From Piliocolobus tephrosceles (lineage: Eukaryota; Chordata; Mammalia; Primates; Cercopithecidae), in the NCBI RefSeq assembly GCF_002776525.5, contig NC_045437.1, positions 131,660,590 through 131,724,589 of the forward strand: DNA of 64,000 nt, read 5' to 3'. The first letter of the stretch is position 1, and the number at the start of each line of letters is the position of its first letter. Position numbers and translations under genes: made by a program. Positions 1-10,389 of the stretch are shown in pieces. The notes under the pieces were generated by a model. That model was given only the letters and a program-made list of their open reading frames with translations. It did no database searches and was not told the origin of the DNA.

Positions 1-476
1 GGCAGCTGTGGGTACAGCTTCAGCAGACTTAAACGCTCCTGCCTGCTGGCTCTGAAGAGAGCAGCAGATCTCTCAGCACAGTGCTTGAGCTCTGATAAGG
101 GACAGACTGACTCCTCAGGTGGGTCCCTGATCCCCGTGCCTCCTGATGGGGAGACACCTCCCAGCAAGGGTCAACAGACACCTCATACAGGAGAGCTCCG
201 ATTGGCATCTGGTGGGTGCCCCTCTAGGATGCAGCTTCCAGAGGAAGGAGGAGGCCGCAGTCTTGGCTGTTCTGCAGTCTCCGCTGGTGATACCCAGGCA
301 AACTAGGTCTACAGTGGACCCCCAGCAAACTCCAGCAGACCTGCAGAAGAGGGGCCTGACTGTTAGAAGGAACACTAACAAACAGAAAGCAATAGTATCA
401 ACATGAAAAAGAAGGACAACCAAACAAAAACTCCATCTGAAGGTCACCAACGCAAAGACCAAAGGTATATAAATCC

Positions 477-1323
477 ATGAAGATGAGGAAAAACCAGTGC
501 AAAAAGGCTGAAAATGCCAAAAACCAGAATGCCTCTTCTCCAAAGGATCATAACTCCTCGCCAGCAAGGGAACAAAACTGGATGGAGAATGAGTTTGACA
601 AATTGACAGAAGTAGGCTTCAGAAGTTGTGTAATAACAAACTCCTTCAAGCTAAAGGAGCATGTTCTAACCCAATGCAAGGAAGCTAAGAACCTTGATAA
701 AAGGTTAGAGGAATTGCTAACTACAATAACCAGTTTAAAGAAGAACATAAATGACCTGATGGAGCTGAAAAACACAGCATGAGAACTTCCTGAAGCATAC
801 AGAAGTATCAATAGCCCAATTGATCAAGCAAAAGAAAGGATATCAGAGATCGAAGATCAACTTAATGAAATAAAGCATGAAGACAAGATTAGAGAAAAAA
901 GAATGAAAAGGAATGAACAAAGTCTCCAAGAAATATGGGACTATGTGAAAAGACCAAATCTACGTTTGATTGGTGTACCTGAAAGTGATGGGGAGAATGG
1001 AACCAAGTTGGAAAACACTTCAGAATATCATCCAGGAGAACTTACCCAACCTCGCAAGACAGTCCAACATTCAAATTCAGGAAATACAGAGAACACCACA
1101 AAGATACTCCTTGAGAAGAGCAGCCCCAAGACACATAATTGTCAGATTCACCAAGGTTGAAATGAAGGAAAAAATGCTAAGGACAGCCAGAGAGAAAGGT
1201 TGGGTTACTCACAAAGGGAAGCCCATCAGACTAACAGCATATCTCTCTGCAGAAACCCTACACGCCAGAAGAGAGTGGGGGCCAATATTCAACATTCTTA
1301 AAGAATTTTCAACCCAGAATTTC
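477..1323 (+). pseudogene. L1 ORF1 (RNA-binding protein) remnant
   Basis: The frame starting at 477 encodes an ORF1-like N-terminus and part of the coiled coil, then meets a TGA at 780-782. The same frame resumes as the RRM region from about 903 (residues NEQSLQEIWDYVKRPNLRL are visible). Around 1015-1025 a small deletion shifts the reading frame, and the conserved C-terminal part continues in another frame to about 1320, ending at the internal deletion. ORF1p is the L1 trimeric nucleic-acid chaperone. With one in-frame stop, one frameshift and a missing C-terminal tail it cannot make a normal protein. Confidence 0.93.
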
Positions 1324-2482
1324 AAAACAGATATATAGACCAATGGAACAGAGCAGAGGCCTCAGAAATAATACCACATGTCTACAACGATCTGATCTTT
1401 GACAAACCTGACAGAAACAAGTAATGGGGAAAGAATTCCCTATTTAATAAATGGTGTTGGAAAAACTGTCCAGCTCTATGCAGAAAACTGAAACTGGACC
1501 CCTTCCTTACACCTTATACAAAAATTAACTCAAGATGGATTAAAGATTTAAACAAAAAACCTAAAACCATAAAAACCCTAGAAGAAAACCTAGGCAATAC
1601 CATTTAGGACATAGGCATGGGCAAAGACTTCATGACTAAAATATTAAAAGCAATTGCAACAAAAGCCAAAATTGACAAATGGGATCTAATTAAACTAAAG
1701 AGCTTCTGCACAGCAAAATAAACTATTATCAGAGTGAACAGGCAGCCTACAGAATGGGAGAAAATTTTTGCAATCTATCCATCTGACAAAGGGCTGATAT
1801 CCAGAATCTACACGGAACTTAAACAAATTTACAAGAGAAAAAAACAAACAACCCCATCAAAAAGTGAGTGAAGGAAATGAACAGACATTTTTCTAAAGAA
1901 GACATTTATGTGGCCAAAAATACATGAATAAAAGCTGATCATCACTGGTCATTAGAGAAATGCAAATCAAAACCACAATGAGATCCCATCTCACGCCAGT
2001 TAGAATGGTGATCATTCAAAAGTCAGGAAACAACAGATGGTGGAGAGGGTGTGGAGAAATAGGAACACTTTTACACTGTTGGTGGGAGTGTAAATTAGTT
2101 CAACCTTTGTGGAAGACAGCATGGCTGTTCCTCAAGGATCTAGAACCAGAAATATCATTTGACCCAGCAATCCCATTACTGGGTATGTACCCAAAGGATC
2201 ATAAATTATTCTACTATAAAGATGCATGCACATGTATGTTTTTATTGCAGCACTATTCACAATAGCAAAGACTTGGAACCAACACAAATGCTGATCAATG
2301 ATAGACTGGATAAAGAAAATGTGGCATGTATACACCATGGAATACTATACAGGCATGAAAAAGAATGAGTTCATGTCCTTTGCAGGACATGGAAAGTAAA
2401 GCTGGAAACCATCATTCTCAGCAAAGTAACACAGGAACAGAAAACCAAACACCACATGTTCTCACTCATACGTGGGAGTTGA
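1324..2482 (+). pseudogene. L1 ORF2 3'-terminal remnant
   Basis: Picks up in the C-terminal segment of ORF2, downstream of the reverse transcriptase, and runs to the usual stop position (TGA at 2480-2482). Stops and frameshifts interrupt it; only short pieces stay open, for example 1960-2265. That piece includes the C-terminal cysteine-rich motif as RWWRGCGEIGTLLHCWWEC, in which the first cysteine position reads tryptophan. The endonuclease and RT domains are absent. Confidence 0.93.
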
Positions 2483-2697
2483 ACAATGAGAATATATGGG
2501 CACAGGGAGGGGAACATCACATGCTGGGGCCTGTAGAGGGGTGGAGAGCAAGGGGAGGCATAGCATTAGGAGAACCTAATGTAGATAACAGGTTGATGGG
2601 TGCAGCAAACCACCATGGCACATGTATACTTATGTAACAAACCTGCATGTTCTGCGCATGTATCCCAGAACTTAAAATATAATAATAAAAAAAGAAA

Positions 2698-3339
2698 GGA
2701 CCTTAATAACTGATGAATTTCAAATAAGTTTTGTCTCTCCTGATTACACAAATCGATGGCTTGTGGCTACTTAGAATGCTTTGATGGGAAGTCTAAGAAG
2801 GCGCAATCCAGGCTCATTGGAAATGAGCATGATGATAAAGCTTTCCCTGCACAAGAGGGTCTGGTATTTCCCACTGCTGATTTTGCAATAATCTTATTTT
2901 CTATAGATTATGAGAGAAATGATTATAAGTCACTTGATTGACCCAAACATGGAACAGTCGTGCTGCATAGAGTATTTCAATGCCTTCTTTCCCATTCCAG
3001 GGCCCCTGCCGCCCCCTGCCCTCCTCACTATCCTGTTTCCCATTTCAGTTGAGATATCAGAGATGTTTCACAGTTTTCCCAGGAATTCAGACTTCTGCTT
3101 AGAAGAGGCACTGCCACGCTCTTAGGTAAAATCCACCCAGCTTACCTCCCTGATTCTAGAACCCAGATTGATTCTGGAAGTTATGTCAGAGGTCCTGTAT
3201 GCGTATGTCATGAGAGATCTGTTCTGTTTAGAAGCTTTTCTGGGGAGATTTGGATCCGGTTATGGATGCCACATATAATATATATCACAACTGGAATTAA
3301 TTACTTCTTTCTGTAATTGATTATTACATAGCCTTTCAC
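2698..3339. other. unique non-coding sequence
   Basis: I see no repeat, RNA gene or convincing exon here. Short open frames at 2756-2941 and 2910-3125 have no recognisable domain and are chance-sized. Confidence 0.5.
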
Positions 3340-3480
3340 CTTGCTAGATTTTAAGCTCCAAAAGAGCACTGCTTTGTTCTCTGTTGTGTCCTCAGAACCT
3401 AGCACAGTGCCTCTGGAATGTGTGTATGTATGCGTGTGTGTGTATCCAATAAACACTTGCTAAATGAAGCGAATGAATGG
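3340..3480 (+). mobile_element. L2 (LINE2) 3' end
   Basis: Shows the L2 3'-terminal signature in order: 'gctagattttaagctcc', 'tgtcctcagaacctagcaca', 'gtgcc', and an 'aataaacacttgctaaatga' ending. A short TG-rich insertion (about 3419-3443) interrupts the terminal part. Confidence 0.75.
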
Positions 3481-3687
3481 ATATCAGTACATCTTTAGAC
3501 TCTGGAAGTCAGCCCTAAAGATTCCCTAAAGACTGTCTAGTTAGAATGATGACTAGCCTGTGTGTCATTCTGGCCACTCTTTGCATTAATGTGACCTCCT
3601 GAAAGACAGAAGATTCAATTTGTCAGATGACTGCCTTGGATTCATTTTTGACTCATGATCAGTCTTTCTAATCAGTCACCTGCAACA

Positions 3688-3838
3688 GTCTTTTCTCTTT
3701 CTTTTCCTCCCTTCCACTTTCCCTCCCTCCCTCTCTCCCTCCCTTCCTCCCTCCCTCCCTCCTTCCCCCCTTCCCCTCCCTCTTCTACTGTCTTTTCTCT
3801 TTCTCTCCTCTCCCCACCCTTCTTCCCCCACTCCTCCT
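3688..3838. repeat. polypyrimidine/polypurine tract, (CCCT/CTTT)n
   Basis: About 150 bases of almost pure C+T on the plus strand, with imperfect CCCT and CCTTCC units. The purine complement is equally uninterrupted. Such tracts can adopt triplex (H-DNA) structure. Confidence 0.9.
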
Positions 3839-3999
3839 TTGACCACATTCTTGCAACAACACTTGCCTTGCTTTTGCCATTTCTACTGTTCTCCTCTGGA
3901 GATGTATGGCACTGGCCCTGAGTCATCGTAGAGCCTTTCTAGATGGCCACTCTACTCCAGCATTTCTCCTTACAGTGTGTTAAACCCCACTGGCTGGAA

Positions 4000-4115
4000 C
4001 TTTCTCAAAGACTGCTTTATTAGACCATTGCTCCTTCAAAAACGTTCTCTGGATCCCTATTTCCTTGTACATGAAATTAAAGTCTCTATTTGGAATTCAT
4101 GATAACTAGTAATCC
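4000..4115 (+). mobile_element. L2 fragment (probable)
   Basis: Diverged match to the L2 segment where a polypyrimidine-poor 'ctggatccctatttcctt' style block precedes 'aaattaaagtctctatttgg'. Too degraded to be certain. Confidence 0.4.
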
Positions 4116-4162
4116 AGTCCCACTTATCCAATTCTAATGTCCAGTGAAGCAAAGAAACATAC

Positions 4163-4385
4163 AATATTAATAAGAACTCTCATTTGTTGAGGGTTTACCA
4201 CATGTCAAACACGGTGCTAAATGTTTTTTTCCTATGGGGTTCCAGCTACTATTATTATCCCCAATTTATAAATAAAGTTTCTAAAACTAAAATAGCTGAA
4301 GTAACTTGCCCAGGATTACATGATGAGTCAGTGATAGAACTAGGATTGAATGCAGGTGGTCTGATTTCAGAGCTAGGGCCGTTGA
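4163..4385 (-). mobile_element. MIR SINE
   Basis: Reverse-strand MIR: recognisable blocks are the 'catttgttgagggtttacca' 3' region, 'ctattattatccccaattta', 'gtaacttgcccaggattaca' and the tRNA-derived 5' part near 4340-4380. Typical ancient mammalian divergence, with a T insertion around 4204. Confidence 0.85.
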
Positions 4386-4727
4386 CAATTGGTTAATGAT
4401 ATTATGTTTGATGTTCTTTGTGGATTACCAGTAGGGGTTTCATATATACAGGGACACAATACTAAATGTGATGATATCTTAGGACACTGCTTCACAATGA
4501 GATAAAATTATTTAAAATAAGTACTGTATATATATTTTATTTTATAAAGCATAGTTCCTCAGAGAAATCCCCTAAATGATATATGTATTAATATCTGAAT
4601 TTTTACCCACTCCTTTCTTTCTCATTTTCAGTGTTTGTAGTCAAAAGAATATTGCATATTTATAAAATGCATCTTTCTCTAATAGTCATATGCTTTTTGT
4701 TTCCTCAGAAAAATACTAAAGACATAT
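4386..4727. other. AT-rich unique sequence
   Basis: No repeat or exon recognised. It contains short ATATAT runs (about 4527-4536). Confidence 0.45.
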
Positions 4728-5110
4728 CAGCTGGGAAACTATTCACAACTATAACAAGGCTTTTGTTTACTGATCCTTCCCATTCGACGAATCACTTCAC
4801 CTTCAGAGCATTAGAAAAGAGGAGGTATTTAAGTGGCCTAGGATACCACAGTTCTGGACACAGTAGTAGAGGTTGTTGCAGTTATTACTACTCCTTGGAC
4901 TCATCACCCTCTGATGTGGGACGCCTAATCCTTGGGCAGATCCTGCCCTTTGGTTTCAGCAGGGGTGTGGACTGAGAAAGCATCCTGCACACAGGGGAAG
5001 CAGTTTGCAGGTGCTATCACACCCCACTATACCAAGGCTTTGTTCCAAGAAATATAGCAACCAAATAGCATAACAAAGTGGTTAAGATCTTGGGTTCTAG
5101 CATCTAGATC
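4728..5110 (+). repeat. local duplication, copy A (order P-Q)
   Basis: Two blocks match copy B at 6048-6495 in the same orientation but reversed order. Block P, 4759-5030, matches 6189-6490; over a 131-base comparison (from 'tcacttcaccttcagag' to 'gatgtgggac') I count 8 mismatches, about 94% identity. Block Q, 5041-5100, matches 6048-6107 with about 7 mismatches in 60. Q is the 5' tRNA-like start of a MIR; its continuation is missing here. Copy A lacks a block of about 25-30 bases present in copy B around 6421-6448. Confidence 0.9.
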
Positions 5111-5124
5111 TTAAAATCTAGGAT

Positions 5125-5144
5125 CAAGGATCTTTGGATCCTTG
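5125..5144. repeat. perfect short hairpin
   Basis: Arms 'caaggatc' and 'gatccttg' (8 bp, perfect) with a TTTG loop. A second small inverted repeat, 'ctagat'/'atctag', sits just upstream (about 5104-5121). Both lie just past the point where block Q of copy A stops matching copy B. Confidence 0.85.
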
Positions 5145-6047
5145 GAAGAAGTAGTTAAGTTTGGATAATTCAGTGGAAATCCTGATGATAAATGTGTGCA
5201 CGAGTGTGTGTGTCTGTGCCCCTATACAGTGTGTGTAGGAGGACAGAGACAGGATGAATGAATGTCTTCCTTCGAAACTTGCAGTGTCATTAGGCTCTGA
5301 CTATAGATGGTTCTGTTGTATTGGTTCCTTTGCCTCTGAAAAGCTGAGTTCTTGCTACAAGAATTTCTGCTTGAGAGGTTTGCTGTATTTGTACATGTTC
5401 CTGATTCAGCCTCTCCGGTCTGCATTGTTTGGGTCTAACCCCTCACATCATCATTCTTCCTCAAATGTGTGTGTCTGGAATGAGTGTCTCTTTCACTTAC
5501 AGCAAACCTGAGGTGCTTGAATGGCTTACAGAAAAGCCCCAGGTGCCATATGTTCATCTTTTTTATTTTCTGTCCACCCCAATACAGCCGGTGGTAGTCA
5601 GCAACAGATGATTGTTTTCAGTTGTGTCTTTTCGTGAGGCTAAGCGCTTTGCCCTAATGATCTTCAAGGTGGTTGACATTTTCAATTAAAATCTGCTCAG
5701 TCAGACAGACATAACTTCTCAGAAAAAGCTGTCAGGAGCTGTCTCCTACCCAAATGTTACACAGATAATGATTATAATCATAATTGGTTTCAATTCATAC
5801 ATAGGCCATCCTTTCATCTGGAGTGGTTTTATTCCAGAGATAGTCCACCGGGAAGTGTCCTCTGTTGGGGATTCACTTTCCATTGGAGTCCATCCTCCAT
5901 TTGACCTGTGGGGGGCGGTGGGGTGGGTGTGGGGGGTGCAGTCAGAAGACTAATTGTGTGGAAAGAGTCTGTTTTATCTTCTCTCCTTGTAAAAGACTGG
6001 ATAAGGTGGCCTGTATGAACTTCCTGTCTTTGATGTCTCCCCGAGAA
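5145..6047. other. unique spacer between the two duplicated copies
   Basis: About 900 bases not found in duplicate in the window. It includes a G-rich stretch at 5909-5938. I see no repeat family or exon. Confidence 0.5.
5909..5938 (+). repeat. G-rich tract with G-quadruplex potential
   Basis: Runs of 6, 4, 3 and 6 G separated by 1-4 bases on the plus strand fit the G3+N1-7 pattern for an intramolecular quadruplex. No promoter context is evident. Confidence 0.7.
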
Positions 6048-6495
6048 TGTTCCAAGAACTACAGCAACCAAATAGCATAGCAAAATGCTTAAGATCCTGG
6101 GCTCTAGAGTCAGACAAACCTAGGTTCAAATCCCAGCTTCACCACTTGCCCGCTGTCTAGCCTTGGGAAAGTTATTTTACCTCTCTAAGCTTTTGTTTAC
6201 TGAGCCTTTATCAGACAAATCACTTCACCTTCAGAACATTAGAAAAGAGGATGTTTTTAAGTGGCCTAGGATACCACAGTTCTGGACACAGTAGTAGAAG
6301 TTGTCACAGTTATTACTACTCCCTGGACTCATCACCATCTGATGTGGGACCTCCAATTCTTGGGCAAAGCCCACCCTTTGGTTTCAGCAGGTGTGTGGAC
6401 TGAGAAACTGTCCTGCACACAATCTCCAAGTGGTTCAGTCCTCTCCCAGGTGAAGCAGTTTGCAGGATCCATCACACCCAGCTGCTTGGCTAGTT
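6048..6495 (+). repeat. local duplication, copy B (order Q-MIR-P)
   Basis: Carries block Q (6048-6107), an uninterrupted MIR (about 6065-6190) and block P (6189-6490). The MIR is continuous here, so copy B is probably closer to the ancestral arrangement. P and Q both recur upstream in copy A (4728-5110) in the opposite order. Confidence 0.9.
6065..6190 (+). mobile_element. MIR SINE (inside copy B)
   Basis: tRNA-like start 'atagcatagcaaaatgctta', then 'ggttcaaatcccagcttcac' and 'ccttgggaaagttattttac' followed by 'ctctctaagc', in the consensus order of MIR. Confidence 0.9.
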
Positions 6496-6887
6496 GTTTT
6501 GTGGTTCTCTTACCAGCAAAGGCTGCAGCTGGTGATTCTGCTAAATTGAAATGGGAACAAGAAAACTCCCAGAATGCAGCAGGGCGAGGCAAGGCGCTAC
6601 AGCTACCTGCCAGGTAAATAGGTACTGGGTGCTGCAGTTGGAAAGAGAGTAGGAAAGCCCCTGGGTGAAGCCTTTAATGAGGAGAGTGGTAAGAGGGTAT
6701 GAGTGTATTCCTTGAGACTGTTTCAGAATTCCAAATTGGAATATTCAGACTCCATAATCCATGGTGTTTGTTAGCTTGGTAGTCGTGCGCCTCTGTGGGA
6801 TCCTGGGCTCTGTAGGTCCAAGAAAGATAGATTTCCATGATGACAGTTTCTTAGATAATTTCTGAGATAGGAGCTACCTCACAGCCT

Positions 6888-6913
6888 CCCCCACCCCCAC
6901 CCCCACCCCCACC
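6888..6913. repeat. (CCCCCA)n microsatellite, minus-strand G-quadruplex candidate
   Basis: About four and a half CCCCCA units. The minus strand has four or more runs of five G separated by single T, one of the strongest quadruplex patterns in the window. Confidence 0.9.
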
Positions 6914-7029
6914 TGGAAAGCAGACACCGTTAACCCTCCATGACTACTGATGTTCGCTGATTGGTTTCTTAAAAAGTGGCAGACTAAAGGTTTTCCTACA
7001 ATTGTAGTGCAGATGTCCACGTTCCACCA

Positions 7030-7510
7030 AATCGTACCACAGAGCAAAATCTGATTATGTCATTCCCCTATGTGCATAATCAAGCCCAAACTTGACATTG
7101 AAGATACCAAATAGCTTCCCTTTTAACTAAGTTTCAACTTAATTCCAGTTTTGAGCCAGTTGTGCTGCAGGTTTTCAGTTTCTTGCCCTTGCTTATTCTG
7201 GTCTATCCATCTGGTATACCCATTTTCTGGTCATCATCTTCACGTTGACTACCAGCCTCTTCTAGGAGGCTTTTCAACTCCCTCTAAGCCAGCTGGAAGT
7301 ACCCGTCTTGCCTATGAATTTCCATAGCATGTGTCCATGTCTTCTGGCACTTTCAGCTTTGTACTTTGGAGCACAGGTGATTTCTATGTACATATTTTCT
7401 CTGTCTAGGCCATAAGTCTTTGAGGGTTAGTTTCTAGTTTATCTTTGTGTTTTTCAGAAGACTCAGCCCTTGTCCTGCACATAACAAGCACTGAGGTACG
7501 TGTGAGGCCT
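7030..7510 (+). mobile_element. L2 3' region
   Basis: Diverged L2 colinear over several landmarks: 'aaaatctgattatgtcattc' early, 'tctaggaggcttttcaactc' in the middle, 'tgtacatattttctctgtct' and 'ggccataagtctttgagggt' near the end, then 'cctgcacataacaagcactg'. Confidence 0.65.
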
Positions 7511-7559
7511 ATGAGTAGCACCAAGTGCCCATGGGCTCTGTTTAATGGGCTGCTCCTCC

Positions 7560-7690
7560 TTGATTTATTTAGATACATAAAAGCACAATTTGTGTGCCAG
7601 GTCTTGAAGTTACAGCAGAAAATAATATGGACACAGCTCTTACTCTCCTGGAGACTGGTGGGAAAGTTGGACCAGTAAGCGCATGTTATG
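7560..7690 (-). mobile_element. L2 fragment, part 1 (split by the LTR at 7804)
   Basis: Reverse complement of the L2 3' end: 'aatttgtgtgccaggtcttg', 'acacagctcttactctcctg' followed by 'gagactggtggg'. The likely continuation is at 8195-8465, on the other side of the MLT1-type LTR. Confidence 0.6.
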
Positions 7691-7803
7691 TTCAGTGATT
7701 CCATACTTAAATACAGGATGTCATAGATGCCTCTTGGAGGGGCCCTAAGCTGACATTTAAGGTTAGGTCCTAATAAAAGAAGAGCTTTGAGCTTTGGAAT
7801 GTT

Positions 7804-8190
7804 TTGGACTGAATGTTTGTGTTTTTCCAATATTCATATGTCAAAGTTGCAGCCACCAACGTGATATTATTAGGAGGTGAGGTCTTTGGGAGGTAATTAG
7901 CTTTAGAGAAAGTTAGGAAAGTATAGCCCCCCTCCCCCCACCCCATGATGGCATTACCATCTTCATAAAAAGAGGAAAAGAGAGAGCTCTCTCACTCGTT
8001 CTTTGTGCCATGTGAGGTTGCAGCAAGAAGGAAGCCCTCTGCAGACTGGGAAGAGAGCCCTCAGCAGATACTGAATCTGCAGCACCCTCATCTTGGACTT
8101 CTCAGCCTTCAGAACTGTGAGAAATACATTTCCTTTGTTTATCAGCCACACAGTCTGGTATTTTGTTATGGCAGCCCCAGCCAACTAAGA
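7804..8190 (+). mobile_element. solo LTR, ERVL-MaLR (MLT1-type)
   Basis: Follows the MaLR LTR consensus: 'ttggactgaatgtttgtg' start, 'attcatatgtcaaagttgca', 'gatattattaggaggtgagg' followed by 'tctttgggaggtaatta', 'tttgtgccatgtgaggttgc', 'atcttggacttctcagcctt', 'cagaactgtgagaaatacat' and 'tatggcagccccagccaact' followed by 'aagac'. No internal retroviral sequence flanks it, so it is a solo LTR. The C-rich part at 7925-7946 is expanded compared with what I expect. It appears inserted into an L2. Confidence 0.85.
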
Positions 8191-8194
8191 CAGT

Positions 8195-8465
8195 AATAAA
8201 GATGGGAAGAGCATGAGAGTGTTTGGGACAGAGGGAACAGCTGGGACAATTCCCGGAGGAGAAGGGAACATAGCTTGTTTGGAAAACCCTAAATAGCTTA
8301 TAATGCTGGAGCAGAGGAGGGGAGGAGGAGGGTGAAAGGTGAAGCTGCACAGGCTGTCCCAGGTCAGGGCCTGGAAGACACTAGGGTTCATGTCAGAAAT
8401 GTTGGACTCTCCCCTGGGAGCAAAAGGGAGGTGATTGATTAATTCAGAGGCTGTGTTAAAGTATG
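8195..8465 (-). mobile_element. L2 fragment, part 2
   Basis: Matches the L2 reverse-strand block seen also at 21840-22170: 'gacagagggaacagctggga', 'ggtgaaaggtgaagctgcac' and 'gggagcaaaagggaggtgat'. It probably continues the piece at 7560-7690. Confidence 0.55.
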
Positions 8466-9809
8466 GCAATTTTATGTTGGTTTTTCAAGATTCTGCAGTA
8501 AGGATAATGAGTTTCTTTTGAATTGAAAAACGTCTCAAACAAAACAAGAACAAAACCAAAACAAAAATATCAAGATTCCAGAAGCAAAGACCAAGGCACT
8601 TGAGCCGGAGTGAAAATTCCTCCTTCAAAGAAAGGTACATTTTGCCTTACAGTGTGAACATGCCAGGTCCACAGTGAGACGTTATTCTCATGGCTCTGAC
8701 TGGCAGCCAGGAGCCGTGGAGGAGCTCTTGAAGTGAATGGGAATGTTTCTTGAGTGGCTTATTGAGAAAGCACAATGGCCAAGGGGTGGGTGTGGGGGAC
8801 AGTGCTTCAGGCTCTCGCCAGTGGGTGCCTGATGAAATACATCTTGACGTGTCATTGAAGTGTGGAGCCGTGCAGCCCCGTGAGGTCACCTGTCCCACCC
8901 CCTGCCCAGGCAGATTATTCCTCACACTCTCTTTCCCAGCTCTTTGTCCAGTGGCTTTATGCACCTCAAGCGATGGGGCTTCCAACCGCCTCCCTTGGGA
9001 AGCCATTCCGCACTCAAACAGAGCCTGCTCTTAAGAAGGTTGCCCTGATATTCAGCCTAAGTTTTCCTTTCTGTAATTACATCCCATTCCGCTCTGCTCT
9101 ACCCCTTTGCGTGACCCTGAGCAATTCTTTCCCTTCATCGGTGTGCCTACACCCTTGCTCAGGGAGAGTATTTGATCCTCGGTTCTTTTTGTCATCCCTG
9201 AGCTTTGCTTATTCCTGGCTGGTGCTGCGGGAACCCTTATAAGTAGCTCCTGCTGCTGTTCTCTTTAATCCTCGTGGCTTCCCTTCTTTGATTTCTGTCC
9301 AATTTGCCTATTTCTTTCAGGGGTACTGAAGGGCCCAGAATGAATCCGAGGCTTCCTAACTATATTATTTATTAATCTTTCATATGGAAGACCTTCTCAA
9401 TGATGCTAAACCAGGTTGGGTGGAAAATAAAAATCTCTTTGAAAGACGGAGCTGATGTGAACTCCCTGTGATAAGGACTCTGGACACTTCAGAAAAAAAA
9501 TGAGTTTGAATGCAAGGAAAAGTACCCCCACCCAGTCTTCTGATATTCATGCACCTGTACTTCATTGTACTATTGAGGGCAGAGGAAGCATGAATTTAGG
9601 CCACTGAGAGACTGAAATGACCCTCCCCAATCAGTCGCACTAAGTACAGCCTATTCTTCAAGCCAAGCTTTCAGTTGCCCTCCTCCGTGACCCTCTGTTT
9701 CATCTCCCCTAACCTCTACTTTGGTATAAGCAGATAAAAACAATCCCTCCTTCCTATGACTTGCCATAGTACTTTTGCAGGGCTTTCTTTGGTGGTACTT
9801 CCTATTCTC
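8466..9809. other. unique non-coding sequence
   Basis: An A-rich stretch (8523-8565) opens it. The rest is ordinary unique DNA with somewhat higher GC around 8750-9250. Overlapping short frames on both strands have no domain signature. No repeat recognised. Confidence 0.5.
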
Positions 9810-9965
9810 AATTTTATTCATTTACCCATCCAACAAACATTTATCTCACGCCTACTCTGTTAATGATATTATGGCTCATATTGGGGGAAGTGGAAGATCA
9901 ACAAGATTAAGGTTACAGGGCAAAATTCTTGCCCTCAAGGAGTTTCCCATCCGGAGGAGGAAGCC
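9810..9965 (-). mobile_element. L2 3' end
   Basis: Reverse complement of the L2 terminus: 'ttcatttacccatccaacaa' followed by 'acatttat', 'cgcctactctgtta', 'aaaattcttgccctcaagga' and 'gtttcccatccgg'. Confidence 0.8.
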
Positions 9966-10159
9966 AGTGCATAGCTGTAGACAGACGCTGGAGTAGAAAT
10001 GTGCCGGAAAACTGCGAGTCACGATAGGAGTGACTTGCAATAGATTCTCATTCTTGTTGTGGATTGTGAGCTCACAAATGTGGGAAGGGTCACTGATTTA
10101 TCTGGGTATTGCCTACAAAGCCTACCATGTGCCATCCACATGCTGATGTTAGTATGGTA

Positions 10160-10385
10160 CACTTGTATGTGTCAGGCAGTGTGCTAAGCACTTTGTATGT
10201 GTATGTCGTTTAGTCTTTACAACTTTAGGTACTATTACTACCTTTACATAGCAAGGAGGAAACCAAGTCTCTAGGATATGAAGTAACAAACTTGAGCCTG
10301 AAGTCACAGAGGTGGTGGGTGGCAGCTGAGTTTGAACTGAGACCCTTTGCCCGCAGTGTCTGTTCTCCTGTGCTCTGTGCTATAT
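10160..10385 (-). mobile_element. MIR SINE
   Basis: Reverse MIR: 'gtcaggcagtgtgctaagca' followed by 'ctttgtatgtg', 'ggtactattactacctttac', 'gaggaaaccaagtctctagg', 'gagtttgaactgagaccctt' and 'ctgtgctctgtgctatat'. Confidence 0.9.
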
Positions 10386-10389
10386 ATGT

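Larger units (their letters stand above)
1..2697 (+). mobile_element. LINE-1 (L1PA-type), internally deleted, 5' end cut by window edge
   Basis: Reads as L1 sense strand: end of the 5'UTR (1 to about 476), an ORF1 remnant, then a direct jump into the 3' third of ORF2, a 3'UTR with a G-rich stretch (about 2510-2565) and an A-rich tail (about 2680-2697). The 3' end of ORF1, the inter-ORF spacer and most of ORF2, including the endonuclease and reverse transcriptase domains, are missing. The break is near 1321-1324, where ORF1 and ORF2 sequence share only about two bases (CA). Stops and a frameshift make it non-coding. The left target-site duplication, if any, lies outside the window. Subfamily is not determined; the divergence suggests an old L1PA rather than a currently active one. 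Confidence 0.95.

Noticed and set aside
115..567. 150-codon minus-strand open frame
   Set aside because: Antisense to the L1 5'UTR and ORF1 start; a by-product of the repeat.
3655..3926. Open frames on both strands rich in S/P/L or E/G/K/R
   Set aside because: They translate the pyrimidine tract; low-complexity artefacts.
6065..6110. tRNA-like sequence
   Set aside because: It is the tRNA-derived head of a MIR SINE, with no intact cloverleaf.
7405..7830. 141-codon minus-strand frame
   Set aside because: Overlaps L2 sequence on both sides and the LTR start; not a gene.
8647..9242. Overlapping frames of 94-126 codons on both strands
   Set aside because: Three frames open at once in a slightly GC-rich stretch; no domain or splice evidence.
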